This document shows positions 20,975 to 31,884 of a stretch of 64,000 bases of DNA, one piece after another. Under the pieces are notes generated by a model. It worked only from the letters and a program-made list of their open reading frames with translations. It was not told the DNA's origin and searched no databases. Each line of letters starts with the position of its first letter. The stretch's first letter is position 1. The position numbers and the translations under genes are program-made. The DNA lies in the NCBI RefSeq assembly GCF_027887165.1, contig NC_077228.1:179048499-179112498 (forward strand). Direction: 5' to 3'. This stretch comes from Monodelphis domestica (lineage: Eukaryota > Chordata > Mammalia > Didelphimorphia > Didelphidae).

Positions 20975-21640
20975 AATATCTACCCTTTGACCCAGCCATA
21001 GCACTACTGGGTCTGTATCCCAAAGAGATAATGGACAAAAAGACTTGTACAAAAATATTCATAGCTGCGCTCTTTGTGGTGGCCCAAAACTGGAAAACGA
21101 GGGGATGCCCATCAATTGGGGAATGGCTGAACAAACTGTGGTATATGTTGGTGATGGAATACTATTGTGCTAAAAGGAATAATAAAGTGGAGAAGTTCCA
21201 TGGAGACTGGAACAACCTCCAGGAAGTGATGCAGAGCGAGAGGAGCAGAACCAGGAGAACATTGTACACAGAGATTAATACACTGTGGTATAATCGAACG
21301 TAATGGACTTCTCCATTAGTGGCGGTGTAATGTCCCTGAACAACTTGCAGGGATCCAGGAGAAAAAAACACCATTCATAAGCAAAGGATAAACTATGGGA
21401 GTGGAAACACCGAGAAAAAGCAACTGCCTGAACACAGAGGTTGAGGGGACATGACAGAGGAGAGACACTAAACGAAACTCTAATGCAAATACTATCAACA
21501 AAGCAATGGGTTCAAATCAAGAAAACATCTAACGCCCAGTGGACTTACGCGTCGGCTATGGGGGGTGGGGGGGAGGAAAAGAAAATGATCTTTAACGAAT
21601 AATGCTTGGAAATGATCAAATAAAATATATTAATAAAAAA
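20975..21640 (+). mobile_element. Young L1, 5'-truncated, with 17-bp TSD
   Basis: It holds the last part of ORF2 (about 21031-21303, 'GEWLNKLWYMLVMEYY', natural stop at 21301-21303) and the L1 3' UTR ending 'aaatgatcaaataaaatat' plus poly(A). The flanks AAAAGTTGCCTTATTTG at 20958-20974 and 21641-21657 are identical, although the leading As merge with the poly(A). This is the signature of target-primed reverse transcription. The exact TSD and coherent ORF2 tail make it one of the youngest insertions here. Confidence 0.95.
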
Positions 21641-21659
21641 AAAAGTTGCCTTATTTGCA

Positions 21660-22140
21660 TTGTCAGCTGTATAATGGAGTCTACCTAAAAGACTGTGCGA
21701 TTGAGGCAATCACATGATCATCCAGATTACAGAATAGTTGCCTTCTAGATAACTTCCCAAACTAACAAACTTCAAAGAGGAAAATGTGTGTCAAATCTAT
21801 GGTGATTAAAACTGTATCAACAAAGTATGAAGAAGGAAGAAGCCTTTTGGAATTACACTGGAGAACTTAATACTTAGTATTGGTTCATCCTCCAACCTGC
21901 AGCTCCCCCAGGTGAAGCCAGCACGAGCATGCTCACACTTCAGGAGATTGCTGACTCAATCTGAAACCTTCCACCCCTACATAAGAGGCAAAAGCCTTGA
22001 ATCTCCCCACCTTGTGCAGAAAAGGAAGTACAGCTGTTGGGGAAGGAGGTAGAAGAAGCCGAGAGCTGGGGGGAGGGAGGGTTGGGGGTGGAGTAAGGGG
22101 CGTCCTTGCTCCAAAGAAAAGAGAGCAGAAATAGGGTTAG
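21660..22140. other. Unassigned, locally GC-richer stretch
   Basis: No repeat recognised. 22050-22110 is G-rich ('ggggggagggagggttggg'). Confidence 0.3.
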
Positions 22141-22142
22141 CA

Positions 22143-22339
22143 GTAAATGTTGAACAACTAGCTTTCTGGAGTAAAAAAGATTTTTAAATTTAATTTGTAT
22201 TACTTACATTTTCACTATTATTTTCTCAAGTCTAGATCCTCATCAGAACAGTCAATCAAGCTCTGATTTGTAGCTCTTGCTGATTTCTGTGGGATAAATG
22301 CTCACAATAGAAATTTAACAATTGGCTCTCAAGAGCCCG
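22143..22339 (+). repeat. Unclassified repeat X, copy 1
   Basis: This shares an ordered set of phrases with 27605-27815: 'gtaaatgttgaacaa', 'tttaatttgtattacttaca', 'tgctgatttctgtggg', 'atgctcaca' and 'ttggctctcaag'. Each copy carries a related 'taacaa-ctggctct' motif at both ends. Confidence 0.7.
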
Positions 22340-22597
22340 TACAGTACAAAGTGCCTCCAGTATACCCCAACCTAAATGAAGTCATTTTTCTCTCCTTGGT
22401 GTTGAGTCTGGGCAAAGATACTTCCTAACGCAGAGGCTGAAGACACTTGGTCACTTGGATCTTTGCAGAAGAAAACAAGTGCAGCCTATTGAGTTGGGGA
22501 ATGGGAAACTGCAAAAGACAAGCTATTAAGAAAATAAGAATAAATCTAAGAAAGAAAGTCTGGCTAGTAGTCTAGCCTTTCTAAAGTCAGTGAGATT

Positions 22598-23480
22598 TGT
22601 GAAGACTAAACTTAACTCTCTCCTGATTGTGAAAATGAAATTAATTAGCTCTCCACTGATGATTAAGATTAAATTGTAAACCCTGCCCATCTTTTAGATT
22701 TAATCACCAAAAGTGTAAACACCCTACTTAAAGTTGAGCAGGGAGATCTGCCCATTTTTAGAGTTAATCACCAAAGGTGTAAACACCCCATTCACACTTG
22801 AGTGGGAGAGGTCTGTGACCCACACATGCAATAGTGGGCAACGAATCAGAATTAAACTGACAGCCCCTGGGCAGTCCTTAAACAAAATTTCAACTGTCAT
22901 TGGTAGACTTAAATTAGGGGAAGTGACCCAAAAGAAAGTGTTTTTAAAAGGGAGTTACAACTTCCTGGGTGCAGTTTTTACTTGGAGTTCTACTTGGAAT
23001 TGAATTTCCTGTAAGAGGCAGCTCTTCATTCTTTGGAGTTGAGACTGGAGAAGAATCTGCTGACTGACCCTGTTCCTGGTGAGGCTGTTCTTAAATCTCT
23101 TCCTTTGGACTGACTCGTGGTGAGTGAAAAAGCTGACTCCTTTCCTGGATTTTCTGAAGAAGAGACTAGCCTCAGGAGAGACCTATCCTCTTCAGAGAGA
23201 CTTCCTGTATCCCCAGGTCTTCTGCTACAAGGGCTGAGGCCTCTCTGGTTAAGGACTAAATTCCCCTGCCTGGGTTGAGCCAGGGATTGGAGTAAATTAC
23301 TTAATGCTTAGGCTAGATATCTTACCCTAACCTTTCTCTGATTTTCTTACTTCACTCTTTCTATATTTTGTTTAAAAATTGTATATAAATCTCTTTGGAA
23401 TAAATTAAATTCCTGGTGACTATTTTAAATATAATCCAGTCCAACCTTTTTATAAAGTTAACCCCTTTTCTCCCCTTACA
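22598..23480 (+). mobile_element. Solo LTR of an endogenous retrovirus (fossil)
   Basis: An 883-bp unit starts TGTGAAGACT and ends CCCCTTACA. It is flanked by the 4-bp direct repeat GATT (22594-22597, 23481-23484), as expected for class I (gammaretrovirus-like) integrations. The U3 part holds a tandem duplication of about 65 bp (starting 22683 and 22748). A TATA-like TTTTTAAAAG lies at 22941-22950 and AATAAA at 23399-23404. No internal retroviral sequence flanks it, so it reads as a solo LTR left by recombination. Family name not assigned. Confidence 0.8.
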
Positions 23481-23484
23481 GATT

Positions 23485-25180
23485 TATGTAGAAGGAAAAA
23501 CAAGTAAGAAAAACAAATAATTATTTTTTAAAAGTCATAACATAACTGGGATGGAAGTAGAATGAAAGATGTGCCTCATCCTAGAAGGGGAAATAAGAAG
23601 GCGCTATTAAAGACCATTCCCACACCTGGGCCCCATGGTGGTAATGTGATGAGAGATAAGGACCTTATAATGGGTTTCGTCAGGAGAAGATGGGCATGAG
23701 AGAGGACTATGCTTACTTGAACTACATAATCAAAGAGAAGAGAGACGTATGGGTACCTAGAGACAGTGAGCACTCCAGGTGGTAAGAAGTAGAGAGATCC
23801 AGAGATTATATATGCTGGTCTTAATGGGTAAGAGTGGGTCTCACAACTCAGAATAAAGAGTAATTTCCAAGATGCTTTACTACTTACTTAATGAATTTAT
23901 ATTTCTTGAAATGAGATCTAGCAGAAAAAAAGTATCCATTAAGAACACAACAAAACATAAAATAAAGGAAAGGAGAATGAGGGACATCTATAAATTTATT
24001 AATGAATAGGATAGAAAAGAAAACTCAAATAACAATAATCCATTTCTCTGCCATAAGGGACATAGAAAGAATGAAGAAGAAATATGTAAGAGTATAGCCC
24101 ATGAACAGTAGAATGGAATTCAGAATAGAGTAAAAGGAAATTAAGAAAAGGACAAAGGAAATGAAAACTTCTTAGGAAAATATGTCACCAAAAAACCTAT
24201 TTCTTAAACCAAAAAGTTGTGTGTGAGGGTAGGGAGAGATTTTGAGACACCTGCTAATCTGGGTGGGGGGAAAAGAAAAGGTCAAAAAAAGGCTCAAATA
24301 GGTAAAAATAGAAAAAAGAAATTAACAATTTAGATGGATACATATATATGTAGAAGAGGAGGAAAAGTATATTTAGAAATGACTGTGATATTAAAAAAAA
24401 AGGCCAGCAACAAAACTTTTTTAAAAACCATGTAGTTGACTTGCAGGTGGAGAGAGAATCTCATCACCCAAACTATAACCTTAGGAACTTATAGAATGTT
24501 TCTCTTGATGCAAAAGCCTGATAAACACCTTCAAAACATCTGTGTTTCCTGTCAAAGATAATGCAAGCAAGTCTAAAACACTTACAGAATATAAATGTCT
24601 TAATTTGGAACTTACTTTCTACTCCTTAGTTTTATCACTTTTCAGCTTGTCTTTTAAATATGTCAGGAAATGAGAAGTTGATGAGGAACTCTTTTCTTGG
24701 AACAAACTATTCCCAACTTTCACCAACAGATTGACTTCTGTCTATTTTACTGGTATGATACAAATCTAATCTATTTGAGAATATATAGGCTATTTACATA
24801 TGACTAAGACATCCATTGACCTACAAATCTTTTTTTTTTTTCCTCAGTTGGCCTTTCCTCTGGAAGTCATTGAGACAATGAAGAAAATGTTACACACTTG
24901 ACTTGGATTTTTACATGCTCCAGGTCATATGGGTGAAAAGTTATTTGCAAGACTGTTTCAGACTAATGAGTACCATCTAAATGGCCCATTGCTAAAACAA
25001 CTAAAATGGCAAAGATTAAGACAGAAAGAATAGAGAAACTTGTCGTATTCACAGATTTTTCATTAGATATATAAAGAGACCAATTAAATTAAAGAATTGA
25101 TGATTTTAAATGTTTATATTTAGTTTGCACCTAAACAGACAGTATCCCTACATACCTGGGGTTTGCGTCCAGTCTCTGTT
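23485..25180. other. Long repeat-poor stretch
   Basis: I recognise no SINE, LINE, LTR or DNA transposon over about 1.7 kb, which is unusual here. It is A-rich, with only short frames. A strong splice-acceptor-like sequence lies at 24801-24847. Confidence 0.3.
24801..24847 (+). promoter_or_regulatory. Splice-acceptor-like sequence
   Basis: A branch-point-like TGACTAAG (24801-24808) precedes a run of about 17 pyrimidines (from 24828) and TCCTCAG ending at 24847. The downstream frame is open for 17 codons before a stop. I see no coding partner, so this is a motif-level observation only. Confidence 0.2.
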
Positions 25181-25184
25181 ATTA

Positions 25185-25290
25185 GTAACCTTAGGAGAAT
25201 CATCTCTCTGAGCCTAAAATGTCTTCCCTGTAAAATGAAGGGATCGAAAGAGATGATCTCTAAGGTCTCTTCCAGTTTTAACACATTGGA
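25185..25290 (+). mobile_element. MIR 3' fragment
   Basis: 'ctctgagcctaaaatgtctt' and 'gatgatctctaaggtctctt' with 'ccagttttaac'. Confidence 0.6.
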
Positions 25291-25904
25291 AAATCAAAAT
25301 TTTTGTCAATTGGATAACAATTTCCAAATGTTTCCAAAATTTAAACAAATTATAATTTATTTTGAAATACCATCAAAAGATCACAAAATACAAAAATCAT
25401 TCCATTTATAATCAGGAAGGATGTAGCAAGAATAAATTCAGCCCCTTGTATGCAGCACATGTGATTTTTTTCATCCCCACGCATCAAGGATCAGCAAACT
25501 AATAGCCTATGTGTGCATGTGTGTGTTGGCATTTCTGGCTTATTTCATCATCTTTCATGGAAGTTCTTAGTACACATCATTGTACATTTCACTTCCTGTG
25601 TCTTAGATAGAAACTACATCCTCATGCTAAGTAGCTATTAAAGGAGAGGTGCATGCTGGGCACAAATGAGTAGACTGAGACATTATTGCCAACCAAAAAT
25701 TACACAAGTGAGATGGTGTAAAGAATGTCATCAGAAAGAAATATATGACCAGAAAAGAATATGGGCTGATCAGATGATGAGAGCAAGTAAAAACTAATGG
25801 ACAGCTGCTATGCTTCACTGGCACTTACACAATGTCAAGAGAACTAAAAGATTGCATTTAGAAGAGACATAGACACAAGAGATAGCTGTGCCAGTAGTGG
25901 GAAG
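25291..25904. other. Unassigned stretch
   Basis: Nothing recognised on either strand. Confidence 0.3.
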
Positions 25905-26030
25905 GCAAGCATACAGGGATTCAAGACCCTCTGATACACATTGGCTGTGTGACCCTGTGCAATTCATGCAACCTCTTAGGGCCTCAAACAACTTCCAAAG
26001 GCATTAAATTGCAGAACAGGTGCCTGCCAG
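25905..26030 (+). mobile_element. MIR-like SINE fragment
   Basis: 'ttggctgtgtgaccctgtgc' and 'caacctcttagggcctcaa'. Confidence 0.45.
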
Positions 26031-26097
26031 GCTTTATTGATAGAGGACATTTCTACATTGGAAATTTCCTTTTTGAATGAAATCACAGATTTGGCTG

Positions 26098-26492
26098 TAA
26101 ATAAATAAATACATAGATGAATGACTAGATGGATGGGTAGATATATAAAATAAGTAGAAAGGCAGGTAAGACAGAGAGATAGATGGACGATAAATAAAAT
26201 AAGTAAGTAGATAAATAAGACAGACAAATGGAGAGGGGAGAGAGAAACAGAGTGAGAGATGGATGGATAAATGCATGAACAGAGGGAAAATAAATAGATA
26301 AATAGGTAGAAAGATGAAGATGGATGGAGGGATAGATAGATGGATGGACAAATGAATGGCTAACTGAATGAATGAATGGAAAAATAAATCGATAAAAAGA
26401 TAATAGATAAAAATTAATAGGTGAACAAATAAATAGATGAATAGATAGATGAATAGATGGATGGATAAATGAATAAGTAGATGAATGAATGA
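26098..26492. repeat. Degenerate (GATA/GATG/AAAT)n tract, ~395 bp
   Basis: Mixed tetranucleotide units ('gatggatggata', 'aataaataaata') continue for almost 400 bp. The 193-codon minus-strand frame (26034-26615) is stop-free mainly because of this tract. Confidence 0.9.
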
Positions 26493-26837
26493 TAGTGATA
26501 CAAAATGAGACAGTCTGGATAGTTTGTGACTTGAATTAGTGGGAGGAATATTCATATCAAAGAGATCACAGACCCATGGAAGCATCAAAATATTTGTTTC
26601 TGGATCATATTTCACTTCTGACTTTTTATTTCCTTCAGCCTCCCTTTAAACCTATCCATCTCTACTCCTTTCCTAGAGTTCATCTGCTTCCCACTAGCCT
26701 TTTAGCTATTCTCTACTGCCAATCCTGAAGGATCTACAATAAACATCATGTCACTCTGGCTCCATTTCCCAGGATGTCCTTGTTGACTACAAGTGAAAGG
26801 AGAGGAGACACCCAGCATATACTTCCATACACCTCAC

Positions 26838-27060
26838 ATAGTGAAAAGAACACTGGTCTTAGACTTGAGAGATATGGGTTTGAGTCTCAAGTCTACAGCT
26901 TTGTCACTAGCTTTGTGACCTGGGGTTAGTCATTTATTTCACATTTCTGTTTCTTCATCTATAAAATGATGTTAATAACACCTTCCCAGGGCAGTTATAA
27001 GAACTAAACAAGATAAAGAATTTTGATAACTACAAAATGCTGTGCAAATATATCTATCTT
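26838..27060 (+). mobile_element. MIR/THER1 SINE, near full length
   Basis: 'tagtgaaaagaacactggtc', 'tgtttcttcatctataaaat' and 'acaaaatgctgtgcaaatat'. Confidence 0.75.
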
Positions 27061-27600
27061 TGTCACTCCTTTTCTCTCAGCTGCCAGCAACAGGGTTGGA
27101 AATGGATTCTCTTACTATCTTGGGTAATGTCCTGAGGCAGTAAATGTCCAAGGTAGTGAGTTTAATTGTTTCAAGCCAGCTTCCTGAAACAACTGAGAAG
27201 TATAAAGGAGGAGGACAAAGGCCTCTTTCTTGTAGCCCTCCTGTGGGTATTGGCAGGTTTCATGGGACTTTAAGAACCTTTGGCATTCTTGATTATGAGC
27301 AAATGATGTCCTGGTATGTCACTTAGGAGCATGTCTAAAACAGATGGACAAATGAACTGGAGGGGAAGAAAAATAGGTACATGCATAGGTGAAATATAAT
27401 AAAATGCAATCAATAAATATAATTTCTCACTTGTTGAGGTTCAAAGCTATTTTGGGGGGCACTCTAACAACTCCAACAGAATCTGCTTCAATTTAATTAA
27501 ACAAACAAGCATGGAGTAATTTGGAGGGTTGGATGGAGAACACTAAAAACTGGGAGGTAGGGTATGGTAGGAGCAGTATCTTCCCTATGAACACCCGAGT
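27061..27600. other. Unassigned stretch
   Basis: Nothing recognised. A 60-codon plus frame at 27144-27326 has no domain. Confidence 0.3.
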
Positions 27601-27604
27601 GTTG

Positions 27605-27815
27605 GTAAATGTTTAACATTGGCTCTCAAAGCACACACTTTTAAGTTTAATCTGCCTTACTGACATTTTCCCCATTAATTTTTCTTTTTTTCTCCCATTA
27701 ATTTCTTAAGATAGATAATCAACAAAACAATAAAGCCCTGATATTGTTTTTGCTTTGCTGATTTCTTAGATGTAAATGCTCACACTAAAAGTCTAACAAC
27801 TGGCTCTAAGAACAG
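27605..27815 (+). repeat. Unclassified repeat X, copy 2
   Basis: See copy 1 at 22143. This copy reads 'gtaaatgtttaacattggct', 'tttaatctgccttactgaca', 'tgctgatttcttagatg' and 'ctaacaactggctct'. Similarity may extend past 27815 around the SINE. Confidence 0.7.
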
Positions 27816-27873
27816 GTTACTGGATACCCCCTTCACATGGGTCACTTAGTTTTCCTTAAAAGGTATTGAAACT

Positions 27874-28075
27874 GGGGGCAGTTAGCTGTCTCAGTGGATA
27901 GAAAGGCCAGCCTGGTCTCAAATCTCAGACACTTCCTAGCTGTGTGACCTTGGACAAGTTTTCAACCCCAGTTGCCTAACTCTTACTGCTCTTCCACCTT
28001 AATATCAATACATCATATTGACTCTAAAACAGACAGTAAGGGTTTTAAAAAAAGAAAAAAAAATTTTTTTAAAAG
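27874..28075 (+). mobile_element. SINE1_MD-like SINE with 16-bp TSD
   Basis: A complete copy with a small internal deletion. Flanks AAAAGGTATTGAAACT (27858-27873) and AAAAGGTATTGCAACT (28076-28091) differ at one base. Confidence 0.92.
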
Positions 28076-28091
28076 AAAAGGTATTGCAACT

Positions 28092-28649
28092 TCTTGAGAC
28101 TTACTTCCTCAAAGGATTTATCTTAGACTCCGGCCATTGATAGCGCTTGCTTCTGGATTAATTGCAATAGCCAGCCCAGAAGAAGGCATGAATAGGTCTT
28201 CCCTCAGTCCCACTGATCAGTAGACCAGTATTGCGGCTACAGAGGCAGGGAAATTGCACCCAACTGAATCTCTGCTGTGTTTTTGCTGATTATTCTTTTC
28301 CTGATCTGGCTAAGTAACCTTCCTTTTGGTAACTGTTAGATGGCCTACATGTATTTCATTTTATTCCAATTTGAAACCTAATGCACCAGATCAGCCTGAG
28401 TCAGGCTGATCCCACAAGCCTTGAGTTGGGGGTAACATTAAAGCTTGAATGGAGCCCAGGGATTCCCAAGAGCCACAGGTGAGGCAGGGAAACATTCCAG
28501 ACACGGGGGTAGCCTGTGCAAAAAGCAAACATCAATTAGCAATGTCAAAATTATTCTATTTTACTTGAGTTTTTCCAGTAGTAGGTATGATGATTTGGGG
28601 AGGGGGGGTTCACTAATCCAATTACTGTCTTGGTGGTCTCTGGTTGAGC
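28092..28649. other. Unassigned stretch
   Basis: No clear repeat. The 76-codon frame at 28445-28675 is not recognisable. Confidence 0.3.
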
Positions 28650-28700
28650 CCAACAAAGTGCCTTGCATATTGTAGGTATTTAATAAATACTTTTTGGATT
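28650..28700 (+). mobile_element. MIR/L2 3' terminal scrap
   Basis: 'gtgccttgcatattgtaggt' with 'atttaataaatac', followed by a short GGATT run. Confidence 0.5.
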
Positions 28701-28849
28701 GGATTGGATTAACTATGTGGGTTGTGCTCCACAGCTGTGGGAAAAGGCATGATAGTAGTTGTTCTCTAGACTTATTAGCCTAAACAAATAACAAGAGCTT
28801 TCTTATCATTATTACATCCTTTATTCAACTGAATTAAACCACCTAGACA

Positions 28850-29062
28850 AATAACAACTCATGTTTCTATAGTATTTTAAGGTTTTGAAGCCTTTTCTGC
28901 AGAACAATCCTGTTGTAGTATAAATTTTATTATGCCCATTTTACAGATGAGAAACCTGACTCTCAAAAAAAATAAAGTGCCTTGCATGAGGTCACAGAGA
29001 TAGTATAAGTCAGATTTGGGATTCGAAGCCAGGTCTACTGACATGAAGTATTTTAACTCTCC
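28850..29062 (-). mobile_element. MIR-type SINE, antisense
   Basis: 'ttttaaggttttgaagcctt', 'cccattttacagatgagaaa' and 'gattcgaagccaggtctac'. Confidence 0.7.
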
Positions 29063-29065
29063 CAT

Positions 29066-30078
29066 TCAGACTCTCAAAAAAAAAAGAAAGAAAGAAAAAA
29101 GGCTACAATGCATGTCTGTGCTCACACTCTTCTTTATCCTGTGTGTCTATACTATCCCTTTTTTCTTTTGAATTATTATTTTACCCTGACCCTGGGATGA
29201 TAATGACAATTATGTTGATGGTTCAGAAGGAAGGTCAGTGGAATCACAGTTTATCACTGCCCCATCTTCCAACTCTCCACCAGAAGTTTGACTTCTGATG
29301 ATCTCGCCATTTTCATCTCCCCAAGATTCTGGCAAAAAGCCTGTTGAGAAAACAGAAGGGAAATGAAAACTCTATTCTGGAATATAAGACTAGTAGCACC
29401 ACTTTCCTTTTTTCTTGAGAGACATATTTTATTGGCCAAGCAAGACTCCCACTGTGGAGAGCCAGAACAATCACATTAACTTCTAAGCTGAGAGGCCATT
29501 AATTACTACTACTATTGTGGCCTAAAATGGTCTGTCAGTAGGGAGAACAATTGAAGGAATTGTCAAGCACAGAGATTAGGTATCTGCAAATCCACTTCAT
29601 CTGGAAACCCAGACCAAGGGGCTGGAGTGTCGTGGAGGAGAGCCAGAAGAAGCAGGAATTGACAGAGATTGAAAATCCCATTGGTTGGCAAGATGGAGGA
29701 GAAAACATTTTTCCTTTTGTATATTTCTGAGTCCCTCAGCTGAGATCTTGGACTCATTTCCTCTCTCCCATATTCCCTGTGATCTATAGAACAGAGCAGT
29801 CTGAAATAGCCCATAATAACTGAAGAATAGAATAATTTGGGGGAGTTTAAGAGATAACTGGGTAGAGGTTTCTGAATAGGAACACAATAATTTTTCTTTA
29901 TTTTTAACTATATTTAATAAAGGGTGTGACTGCATATGTTGATTGTCTATGTTCTGTGAATATGTAGTAGGACGGGAAGAGATCCCAGATGTGGGGTAGG
30001 AGTGGAACTACAGGTTTTTAATTTTTTAATATTTGAGAAATATTTTATATTATTCTCTAGTCTATGTTCAGAATTGTG
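29066..30078. other. Unassigned stretch with minus-strand frames
   Basis: No repeat recognised in about 1 kb. Minus frames of 112 (29597-29935) and 83 codons (29563-29814) overlap in different phases and show no known domain. An A-rich AAAG run sits near 29075-29100. Confidence 0.3.
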
Positions 30079-30095
30079 CCAGCATACACGTTTAA

Positions 30096-30176
30096 AAATT
30101 ATTATTTATTTATTTTAAACTATTTTTCCATGGTTACATGATTCATGTTCTCTTCTTCCCCCTTTCCCTCCTCCTC
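30096..30176 (-). mobile_element. 81-bp L1 3' end with TSD
   Basis: 'ttttccatggttacatgatt' is the antisense L1 3' UTR terminus. Flanks CCAGCATACACGTTTAA (30079-30095) and CCAGCATACATTTTTAA (30177-30193) match at 15 of 17 bases. An extremely truncated but genuine L1 insertion. Confidence 0.85.
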
Positions 30177-30196
30177 CCAGCATACATTTTTAACTG

Positions 30197-30644
30197 CCCA
30201 GCCAGTCAAAGCTGGGGAGTGCACTGCTGTGAGAAGCTATCTTTCAATACTCAATGAGACTCTGACTAGCACTAGGCTGGTGGCTTGAGAAGGTTGCCAC
30301 CTAATGGACAAATAAGATTATATTCCCTTGCTGGATAATTAATATAGTATCACTCTGCCCTTCTATAAGATTAAGGGAAGCAGAACACAGGGCAATTTGG
30401 ACTATTTACACTGCAAAGTACACAAGTAATATACCAAGTATTGCTGAATACACACAAAGTGTCATACAACCTATATATACAACTGTCACAGCTATAATCA
30501 ACAAAAACTACATATATTGTGTGTCTTAAATAAAAAAGATATTCACATGTATAGACAAATATAAAATCTAAAGGATTTGCATAGATCAATGATTTTCTAC
30601 CTTTTCAAGTACAATAATAATTTTAAAATAATTGACATATACAT
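30197..30644. other. Unassigned stretch
   Basis: Nothing recognised. The 72-codon minus frame at 30371-30589 is Cys/Tyr-rich and not identifiable. Confidence 0.3.
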
Positions 30645-30800
30645 AGTGCTATATTTAAGCTTGCAAAGCACTTTACATATATTTTCTCACTTGAGCCTGA
30701 CAACAACCATGTGAAGCACGTATTTAAACTATTATTAACCACATTTTATAGATGAGGAAAATGAGACTCAAATTGGTTGTCTCACGGAGTTATTATGGGT
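30645..30800 (-). mobile_element. MIR-type SINE, antisense
   Basis: 'cttgcaaagcactttacata' and 'acattttatagatgaggaaa'. Confidence 0.65.
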
Positions 30801-30899
30801 CGCATAGCATTGAAATAAGAAAATCTATTAAGCTCTTACTGTATGATAGGCATGATGATAGGAAAAAGGAAAAGAGAGTACCTGCCCTTAGAAGTTTAT

Positions 30900-31085
30900 T
30901 TTATAATGGATAACATATAGAGAGAGACACATATTGTATATGTATTTATATTTTATGTGCTTTATATTAATATATTGGAACATATATATGTATATACCAA
31001 TGTATATTAGGAGCAGTACTCATACTAACCTAATACACATACTGATATATGTGTGAGTATATATACACATGTATATATTAATATA
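30900..31085. repeat. AT/ACAT low-complexity tract
   Basis: Runs of TATATGTATATA-type sequence. Confidence 0.7.
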
Positions 31086-31099
31086 GATATAGACTGTAG

Positions 31100-31880
31100 G
31101 TAGAAGATAATCTGAGAAAAGCTGGTATTAGCAGCTAGAGGAACCAGAAAAGACTTCTGGATCCAGAAACTGGAACTGAGCTGAGTCTTAAAGCCCAAGA
31201 AACCCCAAGAAAGCCCAAGAGTTGGAAGGCAGAGTCTTTCAGGGTTGAGAAACAACCTAAAAAAACACAGAAATAGTTACATGAGTGTTGGTTCAAGGAG
31301 ACCAATGAGGGTGCATCATAGGGTGTGTTAAGTGGAATTAGAATAAGAATACTAGAAAGGTATTCTTTCCTCTGGTTGGGTAACAAAAGGATCTTGATCA
31401 ACTGAAAAAGGAAATAGTAAAACTACTCCAGTTCCCTTGCCAAGAAAATCCCATGGATAGCCATCATTCATGAAGGTCACAAAGAGTCAGGCACAACTAA
31501 ACAACAACATCAGTGGAAAAGTAGGAAGAGTCTTGGTTATAAGTAGAATTGATTGCCAAACAGAGGATTTTATATTTGATCCCAGAGAATAGAGAGTCAC
31601 TGGAGCTCCTTGACAGGGAAGGGTTGATGCCATTGTATCTATACTTGGAAAAATCACTTTGACAGCTGAGTAGAAGATGGGTTGGAATGGAGAGAGATTA
31701 CTGAAGTCAAGGTAAGAGATGATGAGAGGCTGAACCAAGATTGTGGCTATGTACATGAAAGAAAATGGACATATTTAAGAGAAGGTAGAAATGACAAAAT
31801 TTGGTCACAGATTGAATATGTGAGGTGAGTTTGAATGAGCATCTAGGATGGCATCAAGATTGTCAAGTCTGGGTAACTTG
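31100..31880 (+). repeat. Family U, split by a MAR1 fragment
   Basis: The left part has 'aaaagacttctggatccag' and 'actgagctgagtcttaaag'. The right part has 'ttgccaaacagaggatttta', 'cagagaatagagagtcactgg' and 'agagatgatgagaggctg'. A MAR1 3' half at 31400-31510 interrupts it. Confidence 0.6.
31400..31510 (+). mobile_element. MAR1 3' half inside family U
   Basis: 'aactactccagttcccttgc' and 'aaagagtcaggcacaactaa' end in 'acaacaacatc'. Confidence 0.75.
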
Positions 31881-31884
31881 GAGA

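Noticed and set aside
21031-21303. 90-codon frame as a host gene
   Set aside because: It is the C terminus of L1 ORF2.
26034-26615. 193-codon minus-strand open frame, the longest in the window
   Set aside because: It spans the tetranucleotide tract and is Ile/Leu/His/Ser-repetitive; the simple repeat explains the lack of stops.
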